Shown: positions 54,081 to 63,738 of the stretch, piece after piece
Numbering within the stretch: the first letter of the stretch is position 1
How the letters are laid out: each line of letters opens with the position of its first letter
DNA from: Bacteroides ihuae
Lineage (GTDB): Bacteria > Bacteroidota > Bacteroidia > Bacteroidales > Bacteroidaceae
DNA: 64,000 nucleotides
NCBI RefSeq assembly: GCF_900104585.1
Contig: NZ_FNVX01000005.1
Location: 496,001-560,000 of the forward strand
Reading direction: 5' to 3'
Notes under the pieces: generated by a model
Database searches by the model: none
Seen by the model: the letters and a program-made list of their open reading frames with translations, nothing else
Told to the model about the DNA's origin: nothing
Made by a program: the position numbers and the translations under genes

Positions 54081-56261
54081 ATGAAAAGAAATAATATAAA
54101 ATTGCTTAGTAAAGCTTTGATTTCAGTTCTTGCTTTATCTTCATGCAGCGATAGCTTTCTTGGTGATAAAAAGAATTATGATAATGTGAATGTTGGGATC
54201 TATGATTATTATACAGGCGCTAATGCCCGCGTATCTGATGTGTATTCTTGGTCGTTGCCTGATCCTAACTCAGATGCAAATTGGAAATACAATTGCACAG
54301 GAAATGCTGATGACCAATCAAAATCTACAGAAGAATATAGTGGATTCGGAGCATTTGTAGACCCTCAGGCTGAAATGACTGTAATGGGTGGAACTAAAGT
54401 GGTGGATTATTTTCACAATCAGGCTAATAATATTCAAGCTTCTGTTTGGGGACGCATTCGTAACATCAACGATGTAATTCAAGGTATTAGCGATGGCTCG
54501 CTGTCGCAAGAGGATAAGAATAAACTGTTAGGGCAAGTTTATTTTTTCCGTGCTTGGTGTTATTATAATTTAGTAAAATGGTATGGCGGTGTGCCTATTG
54601 TTAAAGATGTATTGGAACCGGTTGAGTCTTCAGCTGTTCCTCGTTCTTCGGCAAAGGCTTGCATTGAGTTTATTTGCGAAGATCTGGATAAATCTGCTGA
54701 AATGTTGACTGCTGCAACCACGAGTAATGGTTGGACGTCAGAAGATTGGGGACGTGTTACTTCCGGCACGGCTCTTGCACTGAAAGGACGTGTATTGCTA
54801 CTTTGGGCAAGCCCTATGTTCAATAGATCGAATGACGTAGAACGTTGGAATACAGTTTACGAAGAAATTAAAAAATCAATTCCAATTATTAATTCATGTG
54901 GTTACAAATTATATCAAACCACTAGCAATATTAATGGTTCCGATTTTGCCGGAATATTTTCTACTGTTAACAATCCTGAAGCAGTCTTTGTTACGCTCTT
55001 TAACACGGTACAGTCAGGAGATGGAATGAAGAATAACAGTTGGGAACGTGGAATTCGTCCGAAAAATGCGACAGGTAGTGGTAAGGAGGCTTCTGCTATG
55101 TTAGTTGATATGTTCCCGATGGCAGATGGAAAGAAACCGGCACTTGCCAGTACTTATACGAAATTGGAAGGCTCAAGTTATACATACGATGAGAATTATC
55201 CTTTCATGAATCGTGATCCGCGTTTCTATCGTACGTTTGCTTTTCCAGGTGTACGTTGGGCCTATTCTGGTGACCCTACAGCTGCAAATGCTGATAATCC
55301 TTCTTACGGTGGTGGTCAGAATTATGAACTATGGAACTATGTGTGGTATACCAATGCTGACGATCAAACTGATTCAGAAAGTGGCAAGTCTTATGGTGCT
55401 GACAATCTGCTGTTAAACAAAAAAGGACTTTATGTACGTAAGCGTTCCGATGATCGTGATGTAAATGCTAATCCGCTATACACTTGGGCTGCTAGCGATA
55501 ATAATGGTGGATTTGCATACTCAGCAGCTCCTTATATTGAAATTCGTTATGCAGAGGTGTTGTTGAATTATGCTGAAGCAGCTTGTGGCGCTGGACACAT
55601 GGATGAAGCTGTTGCACAATTACAAGCAATACGTGCTCGTGCAGGTTATACTTCAGTTGATAATTATGGTTTGCAATTGAACTTATCATCTGATCAGGCA
55701 GCTTGTATGTCGGCAGTTCTTTATGAACGTCAGATAGAGTTGGCTTATGAAGGGAAGCGTTTTGATGACCTTCGTCGGTGGATGTTGTTTGATGGCGGAA
55801 CCGGTAAAGCCGATGGAGCTCCTTCAACATGGACTCTAACTGGTTGGGGAGGAAATACCTGCACCTATTTAGGATTTAATCCAATGAACGGTCAACGTCG
55901 TGAAAATATGGAATTCCGTGTACAAGATTCTTATGGGTTAGGCAATACCACTATGGCTTCAGACCCTTTAGTTAATGCAAGTGTTGTTCGCCCCGCTGCT
56001 GTTGATTATCGTAAAGAATTGACAACTCAGTTAGAACAATTGAGAGAATTTTATGCAACTAAATTAGTTCGCAAGTTAAAGAAGGGGGACGCTCGTGATC
56101 TGAATCATATTAATTTGACTATGATGTTTTTCCCTAAGTATTATTTCTTAGGATTTGCTCAAGGAGCACAGAGTAGTAATAAAGATTTGGGACAAACTAT
56201 TGGTTGGGAAGATTACAATCAAGCCGGTACTAATGGAACATTTGATCCATTGGCCGAGTAA
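54081..56261 (+). CDS. SusD/RagB-family surface glycan-binding lipoprotein
   Basis: A 726-residue lipoprotein from ATG 54081, with lipobox LALSSC. SusD-like TPR helices include VWGRIRNINDVIQG and GQVYFFRAWCYYNLVKWYGGVPIV; the RagB/SusD C-terminal half shows YIEIRYAEVLLNYAEAACGAG and VLYERQIELAYEGKRFDDLRRWM. It is longer than the usual 500-600 residues, with inserts around 330-460. It captures oligosaccharide at the surface and closes over the SusC channel encoded 12 bp upstream. A hairpin terminator follows. Confidence 0.96.
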   Translation: MKRNNIKLLSKALISVLALSSCSDSFLGDKKNYDNVNVGIYDYYTGANARVSDVYSWSLPDPNSDANWKYNCTGNADDQSKSTEEYSGFGAFVDPQAEMTVMGGTKVVDYFHNQANNIQASVWGRIRNINDVIQGISDGSLSQEDKNKLLGQVYFFRAWCYYNLVKWYGGVPIVKDVLEPVESSAVPRSSAKACIEFICEDLDKSAEMLTAATTSNGWTSEDWGRVTSGTALALKGRVLLLWASPMFNRSNDVERWNTVYEEIKKSIPIINSCGYKLYQTTSNINGSDFAGIFSTVNNPEAVFVTLFNTVQSGDGMKNNSWERGIRPKNATGSGKEASAMLVDMFPMADGKKPALASTYTKLEGSSYTYDENYPFMNRDPRFYRTFAFPGVRWAYSGDPTAANADNPSYGGGQNYELWNYVWYTNADDQTDSESGKSYGADNLLLNKKGLYVRKRSDDRDVNANPLYTWAASDNNGGFAYSAAPYIEIRYAEVLLNYAEAACGAGHMDEAVAQLQAIRARAGYTSVDNYGLQLNLSSDQAACMSAVLYERQIELAYEGKRFDDLRRWMLFDGGTGKADGAPSTWTLTGWGGNTCTYLGFNPMNGQRRENMEFRVQDSYGLGNTTMASDPLVNASVVRPAAVDYRKELTTQLEQLREFYATKLVRKLKKGDARDLNHINLTMMFFPKYYFLGFAQGAQSSNKDLGQTIGWEDYNQAGTNGTFDPLAE

Positions 56262-56366
56262 TCTCTGTTCTAATGTTCTTATGATTCTATAAAATTCTCT
56301 TTTTAGAGTTAACATATTATTAGTATATTTACGGGACGAGAGTCTGTGTGTGGTACTATTGATATT

Positions 56367-56407
56367 AGTGGGTTGGGATACTATATAAGTAACCCAATCC
56401 ACTTTTT
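56367..56407 (+). terminator. Terminator/attenuator between susD and the PL1 gene
   Basis: AGTGGGTTGGG (56367-56377) pairs with CCCAATCCACT (one mismatch) and is followed by TTTTT. It could lower expression of the enzymes relative to SusCD, or separate two transcripts. The rest of the 284-bp gap shows nothing else. Confidence 0.75.
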
Positions 56408-56545
56408 ATTAAAGGTCTTCTTTCATCAGAATCTTTGAATTTTGATTTTTTTATAAAAAAGATCCCTTTCACCGATTACAAATGCCTAAAAAATTAGTCT
56501 AATTAGTAAAGCCGAACTAAGAAACTCAATACAATTCAAGACAAT

Positions 56546-58234
56546 ATGAAGAGAAAATGGATTTTAGTGATTTGTGCCGCAGCTTTGATGGCACCAATTT
56601 CCGTAGTTAAAGCGCAGTACCCCAAAGAACCTAAAGAGGTTCAGGAAGCTGTGAAAAAAATGATGAATGAAGAATACAAGCTGTCTGACGAAGCTTGGGC
56701 AAAGGCTCTGCCCCAAGTAGAAAAAGAAGCTAAAGAAGGTAAACCATATATTCCTTGGGCAGCTAGGCCAACAGACCTTCCTCAGGCAAAGGTTCCTTCT
56801 TTCCCCGGAGCAGAAGGAGGTGGCATGTACAGCTTTGGTGGTCGTGGCGGAAAAGTGATCACGGTAACTAACCTAAATGATCGTGGACCAGGCTCACTTC
56901 GTGAAGCTTGTGAAACTGGTGGAGCGCGCATTGTGGTATTTAATGTGGCGGGTGTGATTCGCATCAAAACTCCAATTATTGTTCGTGCACCTTATATTAC
57001 TATTGCCGGACAAACGGCACCTGGTGATGGAGTTTGTCTTGCTGGTGAATCTTTTTGGGTAAACACACACGATGTGGTTGTTCGCCATATGCGTTTCCGT
57101 AGAGGAGAAACCAATGTTGGACGTCGTGACGACTCATTTGGAGGAAATCCGGTTGGTAACATTATGATAGACCATTGCTCATGTACATGGGGGTTGGATG
57201 AAAATATCTCTTTTTACCGTCACATGTTTAGCCCGGGAGAGGGTTACAAGGATCTGAAACTTCCAACAGTGAATGTGACTATTCAGAATACGATCTCTGC
57301 AAAAGCTCTTGATACATACAATCATGCATTTGGTAGCACGCTTGGTGGCGAAAACTGTTCTTTTATGCGTAACCTTTGGGCAAGTAATGCCGGACGTAAT
57401 CCTTCTATCGGATGGAACGGAGTATTTAATTTTGTGAATAATGTAACCTACAATTGGGTGCACCGCTCTGTTGATGGTGGCGACTATACTGCACTTTATA
57501 ATATCATAAATAATTATTATAAACCGGGACCCCTCACTCCGAAAAATACTCCTGTGGGACATCGTATATTGAAACCGGAATCAGGACGTAGTAAACTAGG
57601 CTATTATGTTTTTGGTAGAGTGTATTGCAATGGTAATATTATGGAAGGTTACGATGCCATCAGTAAAGATAACTGGGCTGGTGGAGTACAAGTACAAGAA
57701 CAGCCTAATACGGATGGCTATACTGAAAACATGAGATGGAACGAGCCTTTCCCAATGCCTTCATTAACCATCATGCCAGCTAAGGATGCTTATAAATTTG
57801 TGATAAAGAATGCGGGTGCAACGATTCCTAGCCGTGATATTGTTGATCAACGCATTATTGAGGAAGTTGAGACAGGAAAAGCTTACTATAAGGAAGGTTT
57901 AGATCCAAACTCTTTCTATCAATTTGAACATCGTCGTTTACCAAACGATTCTTATAAGAAAGGTGTCATTACAGAAATCGTGCAAATGGGCGGGTATCCT
58001 GAATATAAAGGTACTCCTTATGTTGATACTGATAAAGATGGTATGCCTGATGCTTGGGAAAAAGCGAATGGCTTGAATCCGAATGATCCTTCTGATGCAA
58101 TTAAAGATTGTACAGGTGATGGATACACTAATATAGAAAAATATATTAATGGAATTAGCACAAAGAAGAAAGTTGACTGGACAAATCTCAAGAACAACGA
58201 TGATACTTTGGCTAAAAAAGGAAAATTAATGTAA
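56546..58234 (+). CDS. Polysaccharide lyase family 1 (pectate lyase-like)
   Basis: A 562-residue exported enzyme with a signal peptide ending VVKAQ. The parallel beta-helix starts VPSFPGAEGGGMYSFGGRGG (about 89-108), continues with ITIAGQTAPGDGVCL and VVVRHMRFRRGET, and has the PL1 segment IMIDHCSCTWGLDENIS (near 214-230) and FNFVNNVTYNW. A C-terminal calcium-binding-type stretch DTDKDGMPDAWEKANGLNPN closes it. Expected action: beta-elimination in the galacturonan backbone next to the rhamnogalacturonan substrate. The DUF3826 gene starts 4 bp later. Confidence 0.9.
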   Translation: MKRKWILVICAAALMAPISVVKAQYPKEPKEVQEAVKKMMNEEYKLSDEAWAKALPQVEKEAKEGKPYIPWAARPTDLPQAKVPSFPGAEGGGMYSFGGRGGKVITVTNLNDRGPGSLREACETGGARIVVFNVAGVIRIKTPIIVRAPYITIAGQTAPGDGVCLAGESFWVNTHDVVVRHMRFRRGETNVGRRDDSFGGNPVGNIMIDHCSCTWGLDENISFYRHMFSPGEGYKDLKLPTVNVTIQNTISAKALDTYNHAFGSTLGGENCSFMRNLWASNAGRNPSIGWNGVFNFVNNVTYNWVHRSVDGGDYTALYNIINNYYKPGPLTPKNTPVGHRILKPESGRSKLGYYVFGRVYCNGNIMEGYDAISKDNWAGGVQVQEQPNTDGYTENMRWNEPFPMPSLTIMPAKDAYKFVIKNAGATIPSRDIVDQRIIEEVETGKAYYKEGLDPNSFYQFEHRRLPNDSYKKGVITEIVQMGGYPEYKGTPYVDTDKDGMPDAWEKANGLNPNDPSDAIKDCTGDGYTNIEKYINGISTKKKVDWTNLKNNDDTLAKKGKLM

Positions 58235-58238
58235 GCTT

Positions 58239-58919
58239 ATGAATAGGATTTATTTAAAAGGACTACCATTGTTCTTCTGTTTTCTGATTCTTACAGCTAC
58301 TTCAGCTTTTGCGGTAGATTTGGATAAGCAAAATAGAGATCCAAAATATGTGGAGACAATTGTTGGTCGCTCTCAGAAGATAGTAGATAAGCTTAATCTT
58401 TCAGACAAGAAAGTGGCGGAAGATGTATGTAATGTGATTGCTAATCGCTATTTTGAACTGAATGACATCTACGAGAAACGTGATGCTAAAGTAAAACAGA
58501 TAAAAGAATCAGGTGTAACGAGTACTGCTAAAAAGGATGCTCTAAGTGCAGCCGAATTTGAAAAAGACGCTGCTCTGTATCGTTCTCATTTTGCTTTTCC
58601 GGCTAATCTATCTCTTCTTTTAGATGAGAAGCAGATTGAGGCAGTGAAAGATGGTTTGACTTATGGAGTTGTGATGGTGACTTACGGTGCAACACTAGAT
58701 ATGATACCTTCTTTGAAAGAAGAAGAAAAAGCACAAATTCTAGCTTGGCTAGTTGAAGCTCGTGAGTTTGCTATGGACGCAGAGTCTTCAGGCAAAAAAC
58801 ATGAAGCTTTCGGCAAATACAAAGGTAGAATCAATAATTATCTCTCGAAGAGAGGGTATGACTTGGTCAAAGAACGTGAGCAATGGTACAAAAGGATTAA
58901 AGAAAAGGAATCCAAATAA
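58239..58919 (+). CDS. DUF3826 exported protein
   Basis: A 226-residue exported, mostly helical protein (signal peptide ends ATSAFA). After VDLDKQNRDPKYVETIVGR, the DUF3826 region has KKVAEDVCNVIANRYFELNDI, LLLDEKQIEAVKDGLTYGVVMVTY and a charged C-terminus. The family is found in pectin loci; its role is unknown. Four base pairs after the PL1 stop, so tightly co-expressed with the lyase, and followed by a terminator. Confidence 0.88.
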   Translation: MNRIYLKGLPLFFCFLILTATSAFAVDLDKQNRDPKYVETIVGRSQKIVDKLNLSDKKVAEDVCNVIANRYFELNDIYEKRDAKVKQIKESGVTSTAKKDALSAAEFEKDAALYRSHFAFPANLSLLLDEKQIEAVKDGLTYGVVMVTYGATLDMIPSLKEEEKAQILAWLVEAREFAMDAESSGKKHEAFGKYKGRINNYLSKRGYDLVKEREQWYKRIKEKESK

Positions 58920-58945
58920 GAAGCGATTATTTACAATATAGTCTT

Positions 58946-58989
58946 GATGGGAATGCGATTCAATAAAATGATTGCATTCCCATTTTTTT
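58946..58989 (+). terminator. Terminator after PL1-DUF3826
   Basis: ATGGGAATGC (from 58946) pairs with GCATTCCCAT (ending 58982), followed by seven T. It splits the locus into at least two transcripts. Confidence 0.88.
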
Positions 58990-59050
58990 ATGAATAATGA
59001 GAGTTATTACAGCGTTTTATTTTAATGCTTTGTAAATGTTTGAGAAAATC

Positions 59051-59167
59051 GAGCAAAACCCTTCTACAGGCGTTGTGAGAGGGGGTTGGTGAATTAACTA
59101 GATCAGCGTGGTGAATTAACTACTTCACCACGCTGATCTAGTTAATTCACCACGCTGATCTAGTTAA
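59051..59167 (-). repeat. Dispersed palindromic repeat, copy 4 (head on the left)
   Basis: Head CCCTTCTACAGGCGTTGTGA plus GAGGGGGTT (59059-59087), half core GGTGAA with linker TTAACTAG, then cores at 59102 (ATCAGCGTGGTGAA), 59124 and 59146 (both TTCACCACGCTGAT) at exact 22-bp steps. It sits inside the polysaccharide locus, between the PL1-DUF3826 terminator and the GH43-like gene. Confidence 0.9.
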
Positions 59168-59266
59168 AACAGTTTTGATCCTATGTAATACCCCGTTAAT
59201 GTTGACTATTTTCTTTTTTTTATTCTATGGTGGGCTGAACGTTTTGATCTAATACTCTAGCTTCGG

Positions 59267-59313
59267 TTGGCTATGATTTAAAAATAAGCCTTTTATTTTT
59301 AAATCATAGCCAA
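59267..59313. other. Perfect 21-bp inverted repeat hairpin upstream of the GH43-like gene
   Basis: TTGGCTATGATTTAAAAATAA (59267-59287) and its exact reverse complement (59293-59313) flank a 5-nt loop GCCTT. No T run follows on either strand. It lies about 130 bp before the GH43-like start and could act as a leader structure or a palindromic operator. No other promoter consensus was found in this gap. Confidence 0.85.
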
Positions 59314-59441
59314 ATGACTTTAGTTGCTCAAGGCTACAGTTAAAGAGAAATTGTAGTAAGTGATTGCAATGCGAATGAGTACATAAACCCCTTAAATCCG
59401 TCCTTTTTAAATAAAGAATTAATAGAAACTGTCGATAAAGC

Positions 59442-60371
59442 ATGAATAAATATTTTAATCTTCTGGTTGTTTTCTGCCTCTTCTGTATCATGACATCTTG
59501 TCAAAAAGAAAAGGAGTATTACGTATTCACTTCTTTTCATGAGCCTGCTAATGAAGGCTTACGCTATCTTTATAGTGAGGACGGCATTCACTGGGATAGT
59601 ATTTCGGGAACTTGGCTAAAACCGGAAATAGGGAAACAACAATTGATGAGAGATCCCTCCATGGTTCGTACTCCTGATGGCACTTTCCATCTGGTGTGGA
59701 CCACTAGCTGGAAAGGTGATTTAGGCTTCGGATATGCTTCTTCAAAAGATTTGATACACTGGTCGGAACAAAAGATGATTCCTGTTATGGAACATGAACC
59801 TACTACGGTAAACGTTTGGGCACCGGAGATTTTTTATGATGATGAAAAGGAACAATTTATGGTCGTATGGGCCTCATGTGTTCCAGGTCGTTTTGCTCGT
59901 GGTATCGAAGAAGAAGATAATAATCACAGGTTATATTACATCACGACAAAAGATTTTAAAACAATTTCGGAAGCTAAGGTTTTGTATGACCCGGGCTTTA
60001 GCAGTATTGATGCTACTATCGTGAAGCGTGCATCAAAAGATTACGTAATGGTGCTAAAAGACAATACTCGGCCTAACCGTGATCTGAAGATAGCTTTTGC
60101 TTCTTCTCCTTATGGCCCTTATTCTCCTGCTTCTAAAGCCTTCACTCAACCATTTGTAGAAGGTCCTACTGTCGAAAAGGTTGGTGAGGATTATCTGATT
60201 TACTTCGATGTATATAAAAAGAAGATTTATGGAGCGGTGAAGACACGAGATTTTATTAATTTTACCAACGAGACAAAAGTTGTGAAGGTGCCAGAGGGAC
60301 ATAAACATGGAACGATTTGTAAAGTTCCTAAATTTGTTATTGAGAACCTTATTAAAAATCAAAAGAAATAA
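59442..60371 (+). CDS. Glycoside hydrolase family 43-like lipoprotein
   Basis: A 309-residue lipoprotein (lipobox IMTSC, Cys20) with the five-bladed beta-propeller of the GH43/GH117 type. Candidate catalytic residues are in the usual places: D71 in LMRDPSMV (base), D190 in SSIDATIV (pKa modulator) and E240 in FVEGPTV (acid), with NVWAPEIFYDD between them. Likely releases an L-arabinose or D-galactose type side-chain sugar. Position between DUF3826 and the two-domain enzyme matches, from memory, the RG-II locus of B. thetaiotaomicron (BT1021). Substrate is inference. Confidence 0.85.
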   Translation: MNKYFNLLVVFCLFCIMTSCQKEKEYYVFTSFHEPANEGLRYLYSEDGIHWDSISGTWLKPEIGKQQLMRDPSMVRTPDGTFHLVWTTSWKGDLGFGYASSKDLIHWSEQKMIPVMEHEPTTVNVWAPEIFYDDEKEQFMVVWASCVPGRFARGIEEEDNNHRLYYITTKDFKTISEAKVLYDPGFSSIDATIVKRASKDYVMVLKDNTRPNRDLKIAFASSPYGPYSPASKAFTQPFVEGPTVEKVGEDYLIYFDVYKKKIYGAVKTRDFINFTNETKVVKVPEGHKHGTICKVPKFVIENLIKNQKK

Positions 60372-60392
60372 CTCTTACCTATACTACAAGCC

Positions 60393-63300
60393 ATGAAAAA
60401 ATTAAGTAAATATCTCACTGCACTTACATTTGCTAGCTTTTTATCTACCTATTCTTTTGCGCAAGATAAAATTCATTATACAGGAACAGAACTCTCGAAC
60501 CCTACATATCATGACGGTCAACTATCTCCGATTGTAGGAGTGCATAATATTCAAGTAATGCGAGCTAACCGTCAATTACCGGATGCTTCAAACGGAAACG
60601 GATGGACCTATAACCATCAACCTATGTTGGCATACTGGAATGGACAATTCTATATGCAGTATTTGTCTGATCCTGCTGATGAACATGTTCCACCATCGCA
60701 AACTTTTCTGACTACCTCTAAAGATGGCTACCATTGGACTAATCCAGCAATACTTTTTCCTACCTATAAAGTACCTGATGGATATACAAAACCGGGACGT
60801 ACAGATGTATCTAAGAACTTGATCGCCATTATGCATCAACGCGTAGGCTTTTATGTTTCGAAGTCGGGTAGACTAATAACTATGGCCAATTATGGAGTGG
60901 CTTTGGACAAAAAGGACGACCCAAATGACGGTAATGGAATAGGGCGTGTAATACGAGAGATAAAGAAAGATGGAACATACGGACCAATTTACTTTATTTA
61001 TTACAACCATGGTTTTAATGAGAAGAATACAGATTATTCTTATTTCAAGAAGAGCAAGGATAAAAGTTTTGTAAAGGCTTGTCAGGAGATTCTTGATAAT
61101 CCCCTTTATCGTATGCAATGGGTAGAAGAGGCCGATAGAAATGATCCGATCATCCCTCTAAATAAAGAATATAAAGCATTTAATTATTATACATTGCCTG
61201 ATGGTAAAATAGCTTGTTTGTGGAAACACGCTTTGACTTCAATTAGTGAAGATGGTGGCAATACATGGGCAGAACCTGTATTACGTGCTAAGGGCTTTGT
61301 GAACAGCAACGCTAAGATATGGGGACAACGATTGAGTGACGGTACGTATGCCACCGTTTATAATCCTTCCGAATTTCGTTGGCCGCTTGCCATTTCTTTG
61401 AGTGCAGATGGATTGGAATATACAACCTTGAATCTCGTTAATGGTGAAGTTCCTCCAATGAGGTATGGTGGTAATTATAAATCTTATGGGCCTCAATATG
61501 TACGTGGCATACAAGAGGGTAATGGCAAACCAGCAGATGGAAATCTTTGGGTAGCTTATAGTGTGAACAAAGAAGATATGTGGGCTGCTCGTATTCCTGT
61601 TCCTGTCCGTACAAAGGCTACGGCACATGCCAACGATGATTTTTCGGCATATTCGGATTTGTCTCAACTAACCGATTGGAACATTTATTCTCCACTTTGG
61701 GCACCAGTTTCTTTAGAAAAGGAAGAGGGTGTATCATGGCTTACATTAAGAGATAAAGATCCATTTGATTATGCTAAAATAGAAAGGAAAATACCGGCGA
61801 CGAAGATGCTAACAGTTTCGTTTGATTTGTTGGCCGGGCAAAATGATAAAGGTACATTGCAGATTGAGTTCTTAGATGAAAATGGAATTGCATGTTCTCG
61901 TCTGGATTTGACGAATGACGGACTGTTTCGTGCCAAAGGTGGATCTCGATTTGGTAACATGATGAAATATGAAGCAGGAAAGAAATACCATGTTGAAGCG
62001 ATTTTATCTGTAGCCGATAGAAATATTTCTGTATTTGTAGATGGCAAAAAGGTTGGTTTGCGTATGTTTTATGCTCCGGTAGCTTCAATAGAACGGATTG
62101 TGTTTAGAACCGGAGTACAACGGGACTTTCCTACGCCAGATACTCCTGCTGATCAGGATTATGACTTGCCGAATGCAGGATCTGAGGAACCAATGGCTTT
62201 CTATCGAATAGCTAATGTAAAGACATCATCTGCAGATACTGATGCTACGGCTACTTTTCTGAAGTATGCAGACTTTAGCCATTATGTTTCCTATTTTAAT
62301 AATATGGAAGACGAAAACATTGCTCAAGCTATTCCTAATGCAAAAGCATCAGAATGGATGGAGAAAAACATCCCATTGTTCGAATGTCCGCAAAAGAACT
62401 TTGAAGAAATGTATTATTTTCGTTTTTGGAGTTTGCGCAAGCATATTAAGAATACGCCTGTCGGCTATGGTATGACAGAGTTTTTGGTTGATCGCAAGTA
62501 TGCTGATAAATATAATCTTATAGCTTGTGCCATTGGCCATCATATCAATGAAAGTCGTTGGCTTCGAGATTATACTTATCTGGACCAGATTATTCACACG
62601 TGGTATCGTGGAAACGAAGGTGGTGCGATGGCGAAGATGAATAAGTTTAGTTCATGGAATGCGGATGCTATTTACAATCGTTATCTGGTAGATGGTAACA
62701 AGGCATTTTTGATTGATATGCTCAATGATTTAGACACTGAATATAAACGTTGGGAAAGTACCAATCGTTTGAAAAGTGGCCTTTACTGGCAGGGTGACGT
62801 GCAGGATGGCATGGAAGAATCTATTAGTGGAGGGCGCCGAAAGAAATATGCGCGTCCTACAATAAATAGTTATATGTATGGCAATGCTAAAGCTCTTTCT
62901 ACTATTGGCTTGTTGGCCGGAAATGAGAATGTTGCGATGAAGTATGCTTTGAAGGCTGATACACTTAAAGATCTTGTAGAAAATAAGTTGTGGAACACTA
63001 CGCATCATTTCTTTGAGACGCTGCGTACGGACTCATCAGCAAATGTGCGTGAAGCAATTGGATATCTTCCTTGGTACTTTAATTTGCCGGCAAAAGGTCA
63101 GTATGATGATGCATGGAAAGAGGTAATGGATGAAAAAGGTTTTTCTGCGCCTTATGGATTAACCACAGCTGAACGTCGCCATCCGGAATTTCGTACACAC
63201 GGAGTCGGTAAATGCGAGTGGGATGGAGCTATCTGGCCGTTTGCCTCCGCTCAGACACTCACAGCAATGGCTAATTTTATGAATAATTATCCTCAGACAA

Positions 63301-63722
63301 TTCTTTCGGATAGTGTGTATTTTCACCAAATGGAATTGTATGTAGAATCTCAATATCATCGTGGTCGCCCTTATGTAGGAGAATATCTTGACGAGGTAAC
63401 AGGTTATTGGTTAAAAGGAGATCAGGAACGTTCACGTTACTATAATCACTCCACATTCAATGATTTGATCATTACGGGAGTGGTTGGCTTGCGTCCGCGT
63501 GTAGATAATACTATTGAGGTTAATCCGCTTATACCTGAAGGCAAATGGAACTGGTTCTGTCTTGATAACGTGTTGTATCATGGTCACAATGTTTCAATTA
63601 TTTGGGATAAAGATGGGAGTCGTTATCATTCAGGAAAAGGACTGCGTGTCTTTGTTAATGGAAAACTAGTAGGACATACCGATAAACTTGAAAGATTGAT
63701 CTGTAAGGATGCACTTAAGTAA
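60393..63722 (+). CDS. Two-domain glycoside hydrolase, GH143/GH142-like (RG-II side-chain processing)
   Basis: A 1109-residue exported protein (signal peptide ends STYSFAQ). Residues about 30-420 form a sialidase-like beta-propeller with FLTTSKDGYHWTNP and SISEDGGNTWAEP Asp-box-like repeats. A beta-sandwich of about 430-600 follows (LTVSFDLLAGQNDKGTLQIEF). The C-terminal 620-1109 is an (alpha/alpha)6 glycosidase with GHHINESRWLRDYTYLDQ, SSWNADAIYNRYLVDG, GKCEWDGAIWPFASAQTL and a closing beta domain. This layout recalls BT1020 of B. thetaiotaomicron, whose halves release DHA (GH143) and L-arabinofuranose (GH142) from RG-II; that comparison is from memory. The family is confident, exact activity less so. 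Sits 21 bp after the GH43-like gene. Confidence 0.78.
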   Translation: MKKLSKYLTALTFASFLSTYSFAQDKIHYTGTELSNPTYHDGQLSPIVGVHNIQVMRANRQLPDASNGNGWTYNHQPMLAYWNGQFYMQYLSDPADEHVPPSQTFLTTSKDGYHWTNPAILFPTYKVPDGYTKPGRTDVSKNLIAIMHQRVGFYVSKSGRLITMANYGVALDKKDDPNDGNGIGRVIREIKKDGTYGPIYFIYYNHGFNEKNTDYSYFKKSKDKSFVKACQEILDNPLYRMQWVEEADRNDPIIPLNKEYKAFNYYTLPDGKIACLWKHALTSISEDGGNTWAEPVLRAKGFVNSNAKIWGQRLSDGTYATVYNPSEFRWPLAISLSADGLEYTTLNLVNGEVPPMRYGGNYKSYGPQYVRGIQEGNGKPADGNLWVAYSVNKEDMWAARIPVPVRTKATAHANDDFSAYSDLSQLTDWNIYSPLWAPVSLEKEEGVSWLTLRDKDPFDYAKIERKIPATKMLTVSFDLLAGQNDKGTLQIEFLDENGIACSRLDLTNDGLFRAKGGSRFGNMMKYEAGKKYHVEAILSVADRNISVFVDGKKVGLRMFYAPVASIERIVFRTGVQRDFPTPDTPADQDYDLPNAGSEEPMAFYRIANVKTSSADTDATATFLKYADFSHYVSYFNNMEDENIAQAIPNAKASEWMEKNIPLFECPQKNFEEMYYFRFWSLRKHIKNTPVGYGMTEFLVDRKYADKYNLIACAIGHHINESRWLRDYTYLDQIIHTWYRGNEGGAMAKMNKFSSWNADAIYNRYLVDGNKAFLIDMLNDLDTEYKRWESTNRLKSGLYWQGDVQDGMEESISGGRRKKYARPTINSYMYGNAKALSTIGLLAGNENVAMKYALKADTLKDLVENKLWNTTHHFFETLRTDSSANVREAIGYLPWYFNLPAKGQYDDAWKEVMDEKGFSAPYGLTTAERRHPEFRTHGVGKCEWDGAIWPFASAQTLTAMANFMNNYPQTILSDSVYFHQMELYVESQYHRGRPYVGEYLDEVTGYWLKGDQERSRYYNHSTFNDLIITGVVGLRPRVDNTIEVNPLIPEGKWNWFCLDNVLYHGHNVSIIWDKDGSRYHSGKGLRVFVNGKLVGHTDKLERLICKDALK

Positions 63723-63738
63723 GAATCGCTAATAATAA

